Positions 26,510 to 40,100 of a stretch of DNA of 64,000 nucleotides are shown one piece after another. Origin of the DNA: Callipepla californica brunnescens (Eukaryota > Chordata > Aves > Galliformes > Odontophoridae); assembly GCA_023055505.1 (NCBI GenBank), contig JALIRH010000013.1:6138001-6202000 (forward strand), given 5' to 3'. The notes below the pieces were generated by a model, which saw nothing but the letters and a program-made list of their open reading frames with translations, did not search any database and was not told the origin of the DNA. The position numbers and the translations under genes are program-made. Each line of letters opens with the position of its first letter. The first letter of the stretch is position 1.

Positions 26510-28501
26510 TCCCTTTGGACCTACAGAGCTGCACAGGAAATTTTAATCCCACCTGCCTTCTTTCATTTCCCATGTCCCTTCAGTACTTGTGCAGCAGGTT
26601 GGCCTGAAAAGCTGGGAACACTGCTGTGCACTGTTTGTATGAGCAAGGACAGCACTGCTGGTGGCCATTCAACATTCATTTTTTGAGGTGTTACATTGTG
26701 AATAATGATATATTCTGATATTTACACAGTTACAGTAATTTACAGTAATGGCAATTTGCAGTTACCAGTGAAATAATGAATGCAATTACACAACAGCAGC
26801 AGGATAACTGTGCTAAGGGTAATTCCACTGGAATCAGTAACTACACATTAACTCATGTTAATGCTATTGCACTATCTCCAGTACCTAAAGCAAATTCAAG
26901 TTAGCTCAGTGCAAGGACATGTGGAAAATCATCATTACTCTTTGGGGAGAACCTTAAACACCCAGATATGTCATCAGTATATTGCAGAAAATTAATCAGA
27001 GTCCTGGCAAGCTGACAGGTGCTCTTTTGAGGCAAAAAAAGATGGTGGTTTTCCATCTTCACAGAATGATGTGAAAATTTCCGTGAAATGCAGTGTAGCA
27101 CTTATTTTTAAGAGGGAAAAAACACTTTAGGATGTCCAACATCAAAGCTTTTGTGTTCAAGATGCAAGTATTCAATACAGAAACTGCCTCCACTGGCTCA
27201 AGGAACATCAACGTGGCTGTACACAACTGACAGCCTAGATTTTAGCCCAAGGTCCTGGCATCCCAGACACCTACAGATTAAGTACTGTGTCAGGAGGAGA
27301 AAAAACTGCAAGCACTCGAGGATCTCCATCATCTCCAGGATCAGCCCACTGACAGCACAGCTGTGCATGTGGGTGAGCCCAGCAGCTCAAGCATGCACCT
27401 GCTAGAAAAGAGTGAAAAAACGAAAGAAGTGGAGCTTTTTCACAAGACCACTGCAAGTGTGTGCACCAACATTTAACAGTTTTGGTCCCGTGTTCTGCCA
27501 TGTCTGGCCACTGGGGTCTTCACAGAGGCCATATGCATTGCAAGGAATTGGAGAGAGCCCCGGAGACAGCAGTGGAGAAACTTACTGTAGACAGAGCTGA
27601 ATTTCCATGTATACTGATCTATTGGAGCTGGACTGTGAAAAGTTAATTTCAAGCTCTAATAAATAAAATATAAAGAAGGCTTTTGGCTATCCTAAGAGGG
27701 CTCAGTATTTCACACTGGTTAATATAATGCATAATTAAAGCACTGCCTAAGAGTGCCAGCTCTGTTTACAATGCCAAACATTAGTGAAAAGCCTCCTTTT
27801 CACATCTGCATGACTTTCTGAATGAAGCAAGATGAAATCAGCAATGGCATTGATCAAAGACAGGTTGGTTTTTTTTACAAACTCAGTGAACTGCAATTTC
27901 TATTTGCCTGAAATTAGGATGAAAATAGTTAACACATCACTTATTGAGAATTCCCCCACAGAATGATGACATTTCAAACAAGCACTTGGTATTACAGTCC
28001 TCCCTGAGGGTGCACGCCACTGATTCATTTGCAAATAATTGGGTTTGGCTCAATACCCACATTCCCATCTGAATTGTAAGTACTATACTTATGCCACCAA
28101 AAAGACTCATGGTTTGCTTAGCTCGCTTTTCAGTACGGAAAGTGCTGTGCAAAGCTAGATCACAAGGTAAGGCTTCAAAAAATCCATAGCCTTGTAGATA
28201 AAATCAGACAGGACCCAGAAGGGCTTTCACCACCTCCAGGTCACAAGTCAAAGGGTACACTTTGCCCACGAACTCCCCATTACCACAAGCAAAAGGAATA
28301 TCCAGGCAACCAAGGAAGCCTTCAGATCAAGTGTGACAGATGCACAAGGATAAATACAATTGCATGTCAAGCAGAGATATTTGCAATTCACCTTCCTGCA
28401 TTCTTGCTCCTTCAGATAGTAGGTTATCATATATGTTTTATAACTGTGAACAGCTGGCTGGCTGAGCACTGGAGGCTGACAGATAGATTGTATAACCCAT
28501 T

Positions 28502-28860
28502 TGTTGTGCTCCTAATATTAAGGAAACAATAACTTCTGTATTTGTTTTATTCATTCCCTTTTGTTTCCTGTTGGAAGGAAGGATGGACAAAAAACAACCC
28601 TTCTCATCAAACAATGGAACACACTGAAAATTTGGAAAATAATGTAACTCCGTGCAATCCTAAGTTAGGCACATTGCTTCTGTTCACTGTATGTAGTATT
28701 TCCTATTTACCTTTTGTTTATTAAGGTTAAATCCTTGATCATTACTGTATATCCCTGAAACATACCCCATATGCATCACTGTATATATAAAGTTGCTAGA
28801 ATAAACTTGCTCTGTGAAAACATGAGACTTAAGTGCTGGATCTTACTTCTCCCGAGCCAG
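28502..28860 (+). mobile_element. Possible solo LTR (uncertain)
   Basis: A block beginning TGTTGTGCTC contains TGTATATATAAAG, then AATAAA about 15 bases later and GT-containing sequence before a short segment ending near GAGCCA. This TATA / polyadenylation / short-tail arrangement is typical of LTR U3-R-U5. I could not find a target-site duplication or an adjacent primer-binding site, and no internal retroviral sequence flanks it. Confidence 0.25.
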
Positions 28861-31800
28861 CCTGCCTAAATGTGCATGAAAGAACGAAAACACCAGGAGA
28901 GTAGCCCCAGATATACACATCCCTGCAGGGCATAGAGCTGGGAAGAGGGACTGTGAGCTGCTCTGCTGGGACAGCTGCTTGGAAACCTTATCAGCCAGTA
29001 TGGAACACACCAGGGGTGTCCATGCTCAGCAGTACTGAACCTCTACCTTGCATTAACTGGCTCAGGGGGTTTTCATGACTCCAGAATAACCTTATGAATC
29101 TTCTGATCTCTGCTCTTATAAAGCCTTTTTTCTCATGTTTTCTCAGGAAAAAAAAAAAAGAAATAAAAATGAATACTACAAGTGTCTCCCCAGGCACTCT
29201 AGACTACTTTAAAAGTACATGTTCTGCTTTAGTTTACCCTAATCAACTGCTCTAATTATATGCAATAATTAGTTTGGAACACCATGAAAATGCTGGAAAA
29301 AATTACCCCAATGGACAACCTGAAAATCATTGTTTAAAATGCTTCCTTCTGCTGTTAGCTATCAACACATTAAAGCACAGGACAGAAAAGTGATAGCGCT
29401 CTGCTAGTGCAAAGACCTGTGCTGCTACCTGAAAATGGTGACTGTGTTTATGGATCTTATCATGCACAATTCGCAATGACACTGACATCCATGAAATTAG
29501 TAAGATCTTGTCTTCTTAAATCTGCAAATTTTATTATTATTTTTATCCATAATGGAAAATTAAACCTGTGTATATAATTACAGTAGAGAGAATAAATAAC
29601 ATTGGTTTCCAAGCCTTTGTTTACAGAAGGATAATATTTAATTTGAAATTCAAGACTAAAATGATAATATTGACATAGAAAGGATCACACTGCATGAAAT
29701 GTTTTCTCTCCATTTCCTGCAGCTTAAGCAATGCCAATAAAGGAAGTTAAATCTTCACACTCCGGTGTGAAGGTGAAGCACAGGTTTATTCCTTACGAAG
29801 TAATTCTTTCTAATTGATTTGATGGTAACAGTTTTCTTTGAGTCAGGTTTTGATGCTCTTTTAAACTTTACAGTATTTAAGAATAAGAAACAGAGCGTTG
29901 GCAGGAAGAAACAGAAGTTGGTAGAGATTAAAAGGTTTTAGGGAGCACAAGTCATTTGCAATTCCTCGGGTTTTCTTTAAGCGTGGTTTCTTTCCTCATT
30001 AAATGAAATCCTTCTCTGTGTATATTAGAAAAACCTTCCCCGGGAGGACAATGTCGCTAGGCTTTCCAGGAGGAGATTTCCACAGTGACATTCCATTAGT
30101 GTCTGCTGCAGCAATTTTAATTGCGGAGAGGAAAGCTATGACCTTAGGAGAGATGCTGAGCCTTCTAGTTCATTTTAACACAGCCACTGTAGAACAAACC
30201 ATTTCTCAGGACTCTGACAAAACGGAGCTAGATGTGAGCTCATGGTTTGCTGAAATGTCTTCAATACAGATATTCTTAGTTCGCCTGGAAAAGGAGCAGT
30301 CAACATGCAGGATATAGGTGCACAGCTATGGATAACCAGCTATTCCTACCATCCTCCAGGAGGCAGCAGAAGTATTTCAAAATTGTAATTCAGTAATAAA
30401 TGAAATAACTGAAAAGAAATACAGATCAAAAGACTGAAGACTTAAGCCTTGGTGTATGTCACCTACCAGTGGAGAATCTCCTGAGCTTTACAAGGGTGTT
30501 ATGCTTAACAAGCACTTTTTGTTCCCTTTCATAACCCATAGAATGACAGCTTGCAGAGTACGCATGGCTAATGTGTTACCTCACTGTCACTCTACTACTA
30601 GCAGTGCAAAGGATGTCACTGCAGTAACAAAGGCTGCAGATGCAGTGCAGGTGCTGCCACTGCTGGACTGAGCTCTGACACTTAGGCAGGAGACCTCTGG
30701 TAGCCTGGACTGGCCATCACCATTTGCTGAGAACACAGAGTGTCTCTGAACAGTAATACATCACTGGGAAGGTTAACTGAACTGTCTCTTTCACCTTTCT
30801 GAGAAATGCCTTTATTACAGGTTTCTATTTTTAGCTGACATAGCCAGGTGAGGCTGAAAGATAAATGGTCAGATGCTGTAGCTAGTGATTACTCAGAGCA
30901 GTGATTTACGTACGTAATCCTGCCCTCACATTTTCCATCTCTTCCTTATGTTGTGGAATGAGTAAAGACCTCTGCTTAAATGGCCAGCAGAGATTTGGCA
31001 AAGGTTATTTGGAATGACATAATCACAGGACTGACTTGGGGGCTGAGCATCTTCCTTCTCAGGGCTTCCATCTTTAACCAACTGCTGGATTCTGTATAAG
31101 TCTCAGAGTAAGAGAGGGCCAGTGCAAGAATTCTGTTTCTTTCTCTCTTAGTCATAAAAATGTTGTTAACACTTCCCCCTGTAATAACCCCCTTGTTAGG
31201 AATTTAGATGGCAGAGCAGAAAGCGATAGCCATGTTCAAACTGTTCCTTAATTTTCTGCAGATCTAACAGTTGTGCTCAAAGAAAAGAGATGCCTATTTG
31301 ATTTCTTAAAATCATCATACTACTTCACCTTAGAAATCTCCGGAGTTCAGAGTGTGGGAAAACTGTCTTCAGAAATAGTTTAAGACCAGAAAGATAGTAG
31401 AAGACAACTTCATGCTATGCACACACGAAGCCTAGTAAGAGCAGAATAAAACGAAGAAATACATTTTCTAAGGTATATATTTTCAAAGGTACTTTCATAA
31501 CTATAAAATTGAATACACCTGACCATCTTCAGCTGAAGACAATGCATTTTAGCTGCTTGCTGATGTCCCTTCCCTTTCAACACTCAAGTGCGAGGTGGAG
31601 CTGAAGAAGTAGGACTAGCAGCTAAACAGGCACTGGGAGTTTACTAAGCTGAGAACATAACTAAACTCTGTTTTAACTGTTTTAACTCAAATGGAAAATC
31701 GAATGGACTTCTTCATACTCCAACACCTGCACTCAAAGTCAAATTGGCAGTGGTATGTTTATTTCATGTCTGAATAACCACAACCCTAAATCACAAAGGC

Positions 31801-32078
31801 AACCCTGCTTTACAATTAATCAGTTGTGTGCTTGCAATCAAAAAGCATGGTACAGCAACCAAACATACACAGGCTTGTCCACAAGAAGACACAGCAAGGT
31901 CATGTGTCAGAGTGAATATCAGGAATGAATGGACATGCTGAATGGATTTTAAATGAATTGCTTTCTCTTCTCTGACAAGCTTTTCACCACATGTCCAGAA
32001 AGAAAAAGATTTCAGACGGCTTAATGGTTAAACAGACATAATGGGAAATAAAGATGTTAATACTGGAATGCACAGCAC

Positions 32079-32585
32079 TTAATAGAGTTTCTTTGTAACA
32101 GTCTGAAGACTGCAAGGCCAGAACAGATACTGAATTGATTTATATTTTATTAGATTCTGGTTTCCTGCATTTAAAAATAAGGGATGCTTGGATTCAATTA
32201 CTTCTTTAAAGCATGCACACGCCCACTGAATAGATTCCACATTTGCATTCACGGAAAGAAAATTACTTATCTGCTTTGAAGGAAAAATGCTGCTTAAAAT
32301 GGATAAGCAATAGAAAGATGAGCAGAAAAAGCATGGATGTTGGCATCCACAAATGGATTGGGAGCACTCCAGAATGCCAGCCCACACCAGGGATGCAAGT
32401 ACAATTATAGTGCCTTTGGGGACTCTCTGAGATACCTTGCAGTAAGGGAAGGGGTCTTTGTCATCTGCTCCTCCATCTTTGCTCGGTGCCAGACATCCTT
32501 GTGGAAGCTTGTCACAAGCAGGGTCATGCTGGCCCTTCACAATGCAGTGTACAATGTGAGGGGAAGGACCAATCATCTCTACCAC
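32079..32585 (-). other. Longest open frame in the window (168 codons), unrecognised
   Basis: A minus-strand ORF in the same sense as DCX, inside its large intron. The first 90 or so residues are fairly compositionally complex and rich in Cys, Lys and Asp; the remainder looks random. I recognise no domain, signal peptide or homologue. The opposite strand is also open for 94 codons over the same stretch, which argues that composition and not coding selection keeps it open. No splice sites in the DCX frame are evident. Treated as non-coding unless shown otherwise. Confidence 0.2.
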
Positions 32586-33134
32586 CTACATTTCTGCATG
32601 CATAACTTGCTCACTCCGTAAAATCCTGGAGTGAGACTTCCCTTTAAAATGTTAGTCAGCTTTCTCTTGTATTCATGGAGACTCATGGCTCACATTCAAA
32701 CCTCTATTTGTTTCAATCAAACTATCAACTTCACTCCTGCAGAAATATTTTCTTCTCTCTTCAGGAGAGAAAATTCTGCACAAAACAGCAAGACTAATGT
32801 TTTCTTTGATGCATGAGGGAATTTTTACACCACTTTCCATAATTTCTCCAACTTAGCATTTTGTTATGATGAAAAATGCAGATTTTCTCCATTAGGCTGC
32901 ATAGTACAGTACGTTGATTACGTGTGCTCGATGGCCACTTGGAATATTTTGTTCTATTGTGACTGAAGCAGAGTAGGGACACTGACTTCTAATCAATATG
33001 CATTATTTGGACTCATTTTGTGATGGCTATTCAAATGGAATAAGAAATATTCATGTATGTATATATGAAGCAACTTGTAATACTTCAAGCAAGAAGAATT
33101 GCTGTTCTCAGGAGGGCTCCAGCACAAAGTACCT

Positions 33135-33182
33135 ATTTATTTAATTTATTTATATTATCTATAATATTTAATATTTATTATT
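33135..33182. repeat. AT-rich low-complexity tract
   Basis: A run of TTTATTTAATTTATTTATAT-like sequence composed almost only of A and T. No coding or structural role is visible. Confidence 0.8.
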
Positions 33183-34137
33183 GGAAATAGGGCAGCTCAG
33201 AATACAATAGAATAAAAAGTAGGAGTGAGAAGGACAATAGCCAGACAAGCTACCCAGTAGGAACATTAAAGCTGAATTTAATACATCTGGTGAATTAGTG
33301 GTGCTTCCAAACCATGTGAAATCCAATTAGCCTCTTGTAGAAAGGTTAGTTTGTTATCCTCATTCTCCATACATATGGAGGGGACTATGAAGCAGAAATT
33401 CAGGCTGTAGATTCTTTTTACCTAGGAGAAAGGCTTTTTCTCGCATTCATAATGGAGGACAAATGTGCTGTGCATGCAGTGCAGGGGCATGAGAAGCCCA
33501 CCCATCAGCATCAGTATATATAAAAATTACTTTTTCTCCACTCAGAAAACCATAAGATCAGATGTCCTAGTTAACAGATGAAGATTGTGAAGGTTTTACA
33601 AGCTCCTAAAAAACTGTAGCTGTCACTGATCCTATTGTGCATATCTTCACAAAAGAGAAAGTCTGTTGTTCAGCTTTGTGCAAGATTTTAACTGTAACAA
33701 TGGTACTGATTGTGGTAGAAAGATACTGGTAAGTAGCTCCTCACCCTGATGAAAAAACAAAAGACTTACAAACCTCAGCAAAGTAAACACATGTACCAGG
33801 ACTCATTGGGTTTGATGCATACCCACAAGTAACCCCACCATCTTCAGGGAGCACGGAAATAACACTACCATTAGCAAACCAACAGGCCCAATGGAGTGAA
33901 AAGCTTCACTGAGCACATACCACTTGTAAGCAAATTCTGAGGGGCTAGAGGAGACCAACAGCTAAGCCTTTACTTAGTCTTGCAGCTGATCTCTGCTTCC
34001 CCAAGGAGCCCTTTTCTCCATACACTCCCTTATCTCCATGCCTGGCAAATGAGATCAGCACCAGCAGCTCCAAAGCCACCCCTCTGCCTGCAGACTCAGG
34101 TGGAAGCTGCTGGGGCACAGAGGAAGTACAGCCATTT

Positions 34138-34151
34138 TCACACACACACAC
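34138..34151 (+). repeat. Short (CA)n repeat
   Basis: About seven CA units. A second (CA)n run of similar length lies at 37139-37152. Both are typical intronic dinucleotide repeats. Confidence 0.85.
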
Positions 34152-37100
34152 GCAATATGTGTAGTCTGCTCAGAAGACTAGAATAACATCTCTGCTTTCC
34201 TTACCTGCTAGGTGGATGCCCTAGAAAGGGCATCTTTTCTGCCCCTCGGTGTCATATAAATGTCCTTGCTCTTTCTACTTCCTCTTACCAGCAGTACTCC
34301 GTAAAAATACTTCCACCAGCTAATTATTTCTTGGTGAGATGCATCAAGGACTTAATTCTCAGCTCAAACATTTCCAAGTACAGCCAGCTACAAAAGGAAG
34401 ATTTTTTTGTGATGCTTTACTCACCTGGATATAGTGATGGACTTCAGCCCAGCACTGCAGCAACAGTGACTGCAGGTGAACTTTCAGAAGGGGACAGAAC
34501 TGATTTATTCATACATGTCCACTTTCTAGGAATATGCCCATTGCCCTTGCAACCCCATTGTGCCTACTTATTGCCCAGCGTGAAGCCATGGAAGCAGGGG
34601 ACTGCATCCCTGCACGGTCCCTTCAGGCAGAATAAAGTTCTGGCAAAATGAAGGATTACACAGGCGTACAAAATAGCAGGATTTCTTCCTACAGCCCTCT
34701 GTGATGTGGTGCAAGTTGACACAAGATAGGAAATTCTGTCTTTGATAATCACTCAGTGACAAAAGAAATCATATTTAATACAAACAGATTTGTTTTCCAT
34801 GCAACAAGTGGATGCACTTTTTTCACTGAGGCAGCCTCTCTGAGAACTGTAGCTATTCAGCAGTGCCGCGTGTCCTGCTGACTGCCATCAGTAACCTCCT
34901 TCCAAAACAAGTGCTAAGGTAAAATCATCAGACGTGCCATTATTATTAGCGCATCAGGAGAGCTTGAGGACACTTCAAGTCAGGCATCACGCACTGCTGA
35001 AGGTGGCGGGTTTCAAGCTGGCTGCACTTTCCCCAGCACAGTGGCAGCAGCACACTAACACACTGCACTATGGGTAACCTTGTCTTCCCTGGCATCACAA
35101 ATTGAAGGCTCGGTCTAGACCTCCAACTACAGTCTTTCACTGTATCAGAAGGCACTGGGTCTATTAGCCAATTTTTGGATGTGTGCAGGCCCCTCTCTAT
35201 TCTGTCAACATTTGCAAAATCCAAAGTACATTTTCCTCAAAGGAGATATAAAAAATCTAGTATTTTCAATGCAGACAACATTAATGAAAAAAAGACACAA
35301 GTATGAAATGGTGGACCTTCAAGCCATCCTTCCTAATACAGATCTCCAAAGCCTTACAATGAATGACCTGTCCTGTCCTCCAGCTGTAACTTTATTTGCA
35401 GGGTATGGATCCAAGTCAAGCCAATTCTTGAAGGGGATCAGAAGCCGCACTTGGTTCTGTATCTAGCTGAAATTGGCTTTGCCAGTTTTTTCACCGCACT
35501 TACAAGCATTTAAGCTTTTCCTCAATAGTTAAAATATTTCAAAAAGGTTCCTTAGGACATTTTGACTTGTTAAATTTCAGTGTTTGCAAGGATCTTTATT
35601 ACACTGTAATTTTAGAGATCAATGAGAATTAAAAATGCTGTCCTTTAAAAATCAAATTGTAACATGCTACATCCAATCTAAGGGAAAGTAACAATTGCCA
35701 TCAAGCTGTTCTTTCAGGGAGTTAGAATTTCTTCCTTAATTATAATTCTAAACATGTTCTTTGTGTTTTGGGAGATTTCCTGAATTTAATGCAAATGCAT
35801 ATGCCCCCTCTATCCGAACAATTTTGTTTTCACTCTAATTTCTTTTAATCTTTGGATAAAGCTATTATTTTTTTTCTAATTGAACAGGTCTTTTCAATTC
35901 AGCTGACAGCTAAGAGAGTCGTGGAAAATTCAGCATTATGTCCTGAATTAAACCATATTAGGGTAGAAATTAAAAATGTTAAGCAGGCTGAGAGATAACA
36001 AGTACTTTGCACAGAACACACAGAAAGGCTGCTGAAAGGAGTGTCCCAAAGCTTCTCAAATGAAAGTGCTTTTTCTTTTAATTTGGAATATTTCCCATCC
36101 CTTCCAAGTATATAGACCTATATCAAGTTCTAGCTTAGCATGCTACTGCATGCAAAGGAATATGCAATGTTAAAGGAATAATTGATGCAGGAATACTGAA
36201 ATAGATGGTGTGTAAAATGGCAGGCTGCATAATTGTCTGGAATGAGTTCAAGCATTTCTGCAGTGAAAAAATAGTCCTGCTTTATAATCCTATCACGTCT
36301 CCTGGCTGCTGTATAGCAGGCAAATTTCATTTGGAGATGATCCCAAGATGCTGTTGATTTACCAAGGGGATTCCTAAAGGCAGAAGGTTAAAGCTGCCTT
36401 GCCCACGCTGAACAGCACTTGGGAGAGGTATTAAAGGATCCACACTAATTTTGGCAGTAATGTTCAAATTGCATCATTATAGTAAAGATACTGCACATCA
36501 AGCTGTTTCTTTGCATTCAACAGTGGCAGGACACTGAGTGATAAAACACCTTCCTTTTTAGTGTTCTTTCCTTTGAAATATCAAGTGTCATGTGATGGAG
36601 GAAAGGGGAGCAGGAAGAGAAGGGGGGTAAAAAATTATTATGCAATTAATTTCTGCTCTGAAACATCCAAGAGCCATTACATTCAGACAGGATTTGTCAT
36701 AAAATGAGCTGTAAGCTACTGAAGCAATTAGAAACTAATTGCTGGAAGATTCCCCCAAGAGAAACACGATAAGAAAAACTAGAGATGACCAGAGACTTAG
36801 GAGCAAAACTGTATGTTTCCTTCCCGATCTGTAAGAAATAGCAAGTTCCTCTTCTGCAGGTGCTGGGTGACTGTGTGAGCTCACACATCAGCTGCTTGCA
36901 GATGGTTATGCACATTTACATTCCCTTTGTGCACTGGCTCTGGGATAATTGGGTACTGCTCTTCTCATCTGAGCTGCAGAAACACATCTGGACTTTTTCC
37001 TCTCTTTGCTGCATGAACTCATCAGCTCTTTGCTGATATCGTCCACTCTCCATCCCTTTCCCACTCCTCTAGAGCAACTTTGTAATTTCCACAACAAATG

Positions 37101-40100
37101 GATCCTTTCTGCTGAGGTGAAGAACACAGGCCCGGTATCCACACACACACACAGGGCCTCTCCGTGCTGCTGCTGCCTCTGGCAGGGACTGTACCGGGAT
37201 ATTTCTTCTCTGCAGAACGGTGGTGTGAGACAGTCCTGAGCACAGAGAGTACCTTGCAGCACCCTTCATATTTCCAGGGACAGAAGTTGTAGATATTTTC
37301 ACAGCGAGATCTTTTCCTCATCTCCCCAGAAAATAAAGCATTTCTTGTTTCTTACAGATTTTGGGTCAGCTGCTGATGTCATGTATGCACCCAAGAGCCC
37401 TGGGTCAAAGCACCAGTTCTTAATCCTCATTGCGACTGTGGAGATCAGTAACTTTGCAACTACTAACTGAACAAAAGGACATTAAATAACCTTCTGTTAG
37501 AGTTGATGATACCTTAATATCAGTTAAATGTCACATATAGGTTTTTCATTTGCTTGTTTTTGCATTTCATTACTGTGGCTCCCAAGAAAGCAGCAGTGCT
37601 TGCTGTCTCTTTATAGTGGACATGCTGCTCATACATAAACTCATACACAGACATTGCAGAACACCTCAAGATACAGCTATGAAATGAAATGTAAACAAAC
37701 AGGCCAAATGTGTACTGCCAGAAAAGCCTCTTGGTAAAAATCTACCAAAGTCAGAAGAATTATACAAGGCATTCATCTGACTTCATTCCTCGATTAAATA
37801 TACTGACAGCACCTCCAGAACTTCACTTTTTTTTGTTGTTGTTGTTCTTTCCCTACCTCAAATGCTTTATAGCTTCCTTTTGCTCCTTTCTCCTTTCATC
37901 TCAGATCATTTTTGACAGGTAATCCAGCAAGATCAGCCTCTCCTGAGGAGACCTCTGTACTCAGAGTGGTGTGTTTCTGTTTGCTCCAGCACACTAACAT
38001 CCAGTTCAGTGTGGGCTGGGCTTTTTTAGGAACATCGAGTGTCTGTGATTCCAGTTGATTTCAAAATGAACTTCATACACAGAGCCTCTCTGAAGCACAC
38101 GTGAATAGAAATAAATGGAGAGGCAATTGTAATAAGACCACTTCTTGAGCTCTCCTACAGAGTACTTGCTATATTTTCATTGCATCTTTGAAGAAATACA
38201 CTCAGCCCAGAAGATACCTTTCTATAGGGAATATGGTGCCAGTTCACTAAGAGGTCACTGTATCACACCAGCTGCCCTCATTCTTTTCCTTATTTATATC
38301 CTTTAAAAAAATAATATCCTGACAGTTAACTCACTGGTGCAGTCAATTCTTGGAACATCAGATCTACCACAATGTTTGCACACTGGAGCGATTTAACAAG
38401 CATTTTTCTTTCACTGCGCTGTCCTTGAGCTCAACTATGCTGAAGTAATTTTAGAGGTTTTTTTAAGTAGTCAGTCTAAATATTTTGTTTCTTCCTCAAG
38501 AGAACACATAATATGCACAGTTGTATTGTTTTTGCTCCAAGGCAGTTTTTTGGATGAAAAAAGCACTGTGAAGGTTAGCCTTAGATGAAGAATAGGGTAT
38601 TTTTCCCTACTGCTACTTATCACTTCTTTGTATTACCTAGGCAAGTAGTAAATTTGCTTATACAAGTTGACCTATCCATAACAAGTTTTACTCAGAAGGA
38701 CTTTCCCAAGATACGTGACCTGGTTCTGTAGCCACTGACCCTCCCCTGTGTTGCATGAAGCCACTTTTTTTATTTGGTTGGGATTTGACCAATGTCAAAT
38801 GTGTTCACTGCTTGGCACATGGAACCTGTCCAGCACAGGGCTCCTGCCAGCTGCAGGACCATGCTGCTTGGCAGCCACAATACTGGGACAGAGGCAGGCA
38901 GCGCTATAGTACGGACTGTCCTGGCAGCAGCATGCAAACTGACCTTTCCTGGTTACTATCAGCTTAGAGATATGCTATTTAACATCTAAACTTCTTTTGT
39001 TGGAAGCAAACCCAGACTGTATCAATGTACAATTATTTAAGGACTACCAAATGATCATACAACAAAGCATTTTTTCATAAGATGACATTGCCTTACAAGA
39101 AAAAAGCTGGATTTGGGTGTTATGCTAGCTTTCAGATGCAAACTTTAGGCCAGTAGTTGGCAAATGAAGGTTCCAGTATTTTCCTTAACAGACTTTTATT
39201 CTTTTCAGAGCATAAATGGAAAAGAGGAAAGTTAAATCTCATGGACCAAGTCATTATTCCTGTAAATCCTCTTGCTTATCTTTATCAAATGAAAATCAGG
39301 GCATCAATATTGCAAAGGCTTTCCACCTTGCCCAGTGATACACCCTGATTCTGCCTTAGACATGTCTGCAGAGACCCTAGTGATGCTTATTCAGTCCTTT
39401 GCAACTCCTGTAATAGTGATGATGGATGTCTTACCCTTTGCAGTGTCAGAATTTGGTCTTTGAACTTATCTTTGATAATACCAGACCCAATGAGCCAGGT
39501 TGTCAGGTCTGAGTCCCAGATATTATGCTATCAGTGCTTGATAACTGCTGCAATAACTGTATGCACAGTTTAAACAATGTGAAATGTGCTTTTAAATGAA
39601 TAAGACAATGAGCTGCAAGGAGCAGTATTATTACATATTGTGGTTCCTGAGGTACAGTACTAAGCCATCTGAAATATAATGCCATTCAGTACAAAATTTC
39701 TTTGTAACAGACTTAATTAAGCACGTGCTGATGAGAACCTGGCCCTTTTTTAGCAGGTAGCATACAAACAGACATGAAGAGGAATTGCATTTAAATTGTA
39801 TATGTATTAATTTTATTGTCATTTTCCACTCACAGTTATAGCCACTACAAAGATGAATATTACTTTCTCATTTGTATATGCAGACCAACTTGTCATTTGA
39901 CAGTTAATAAATGATAGCAAATGGAAGCATGACAATAAAATTAGCGATGCCCTGAGCAACTCACTTTGTCAAAATCATGAGTTTATAGGATTAGCAATGG
40001 ATTCAGTGCAAATCTCTGCTATGCCAATTAGAAGAAACAGTACAGATTATTTGGGAAGAGCATTCCGACAATTAGAACTTTCTGTTTTTAAACAATATTA

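Noticed and set aside
36906..37321. Several overlapping minus-strand open frames of 77-118 codons
   Set aside because: They overlap in different frames with an equally open plus strand, include a (CA)n run and show no domain; best explained by local GC content.
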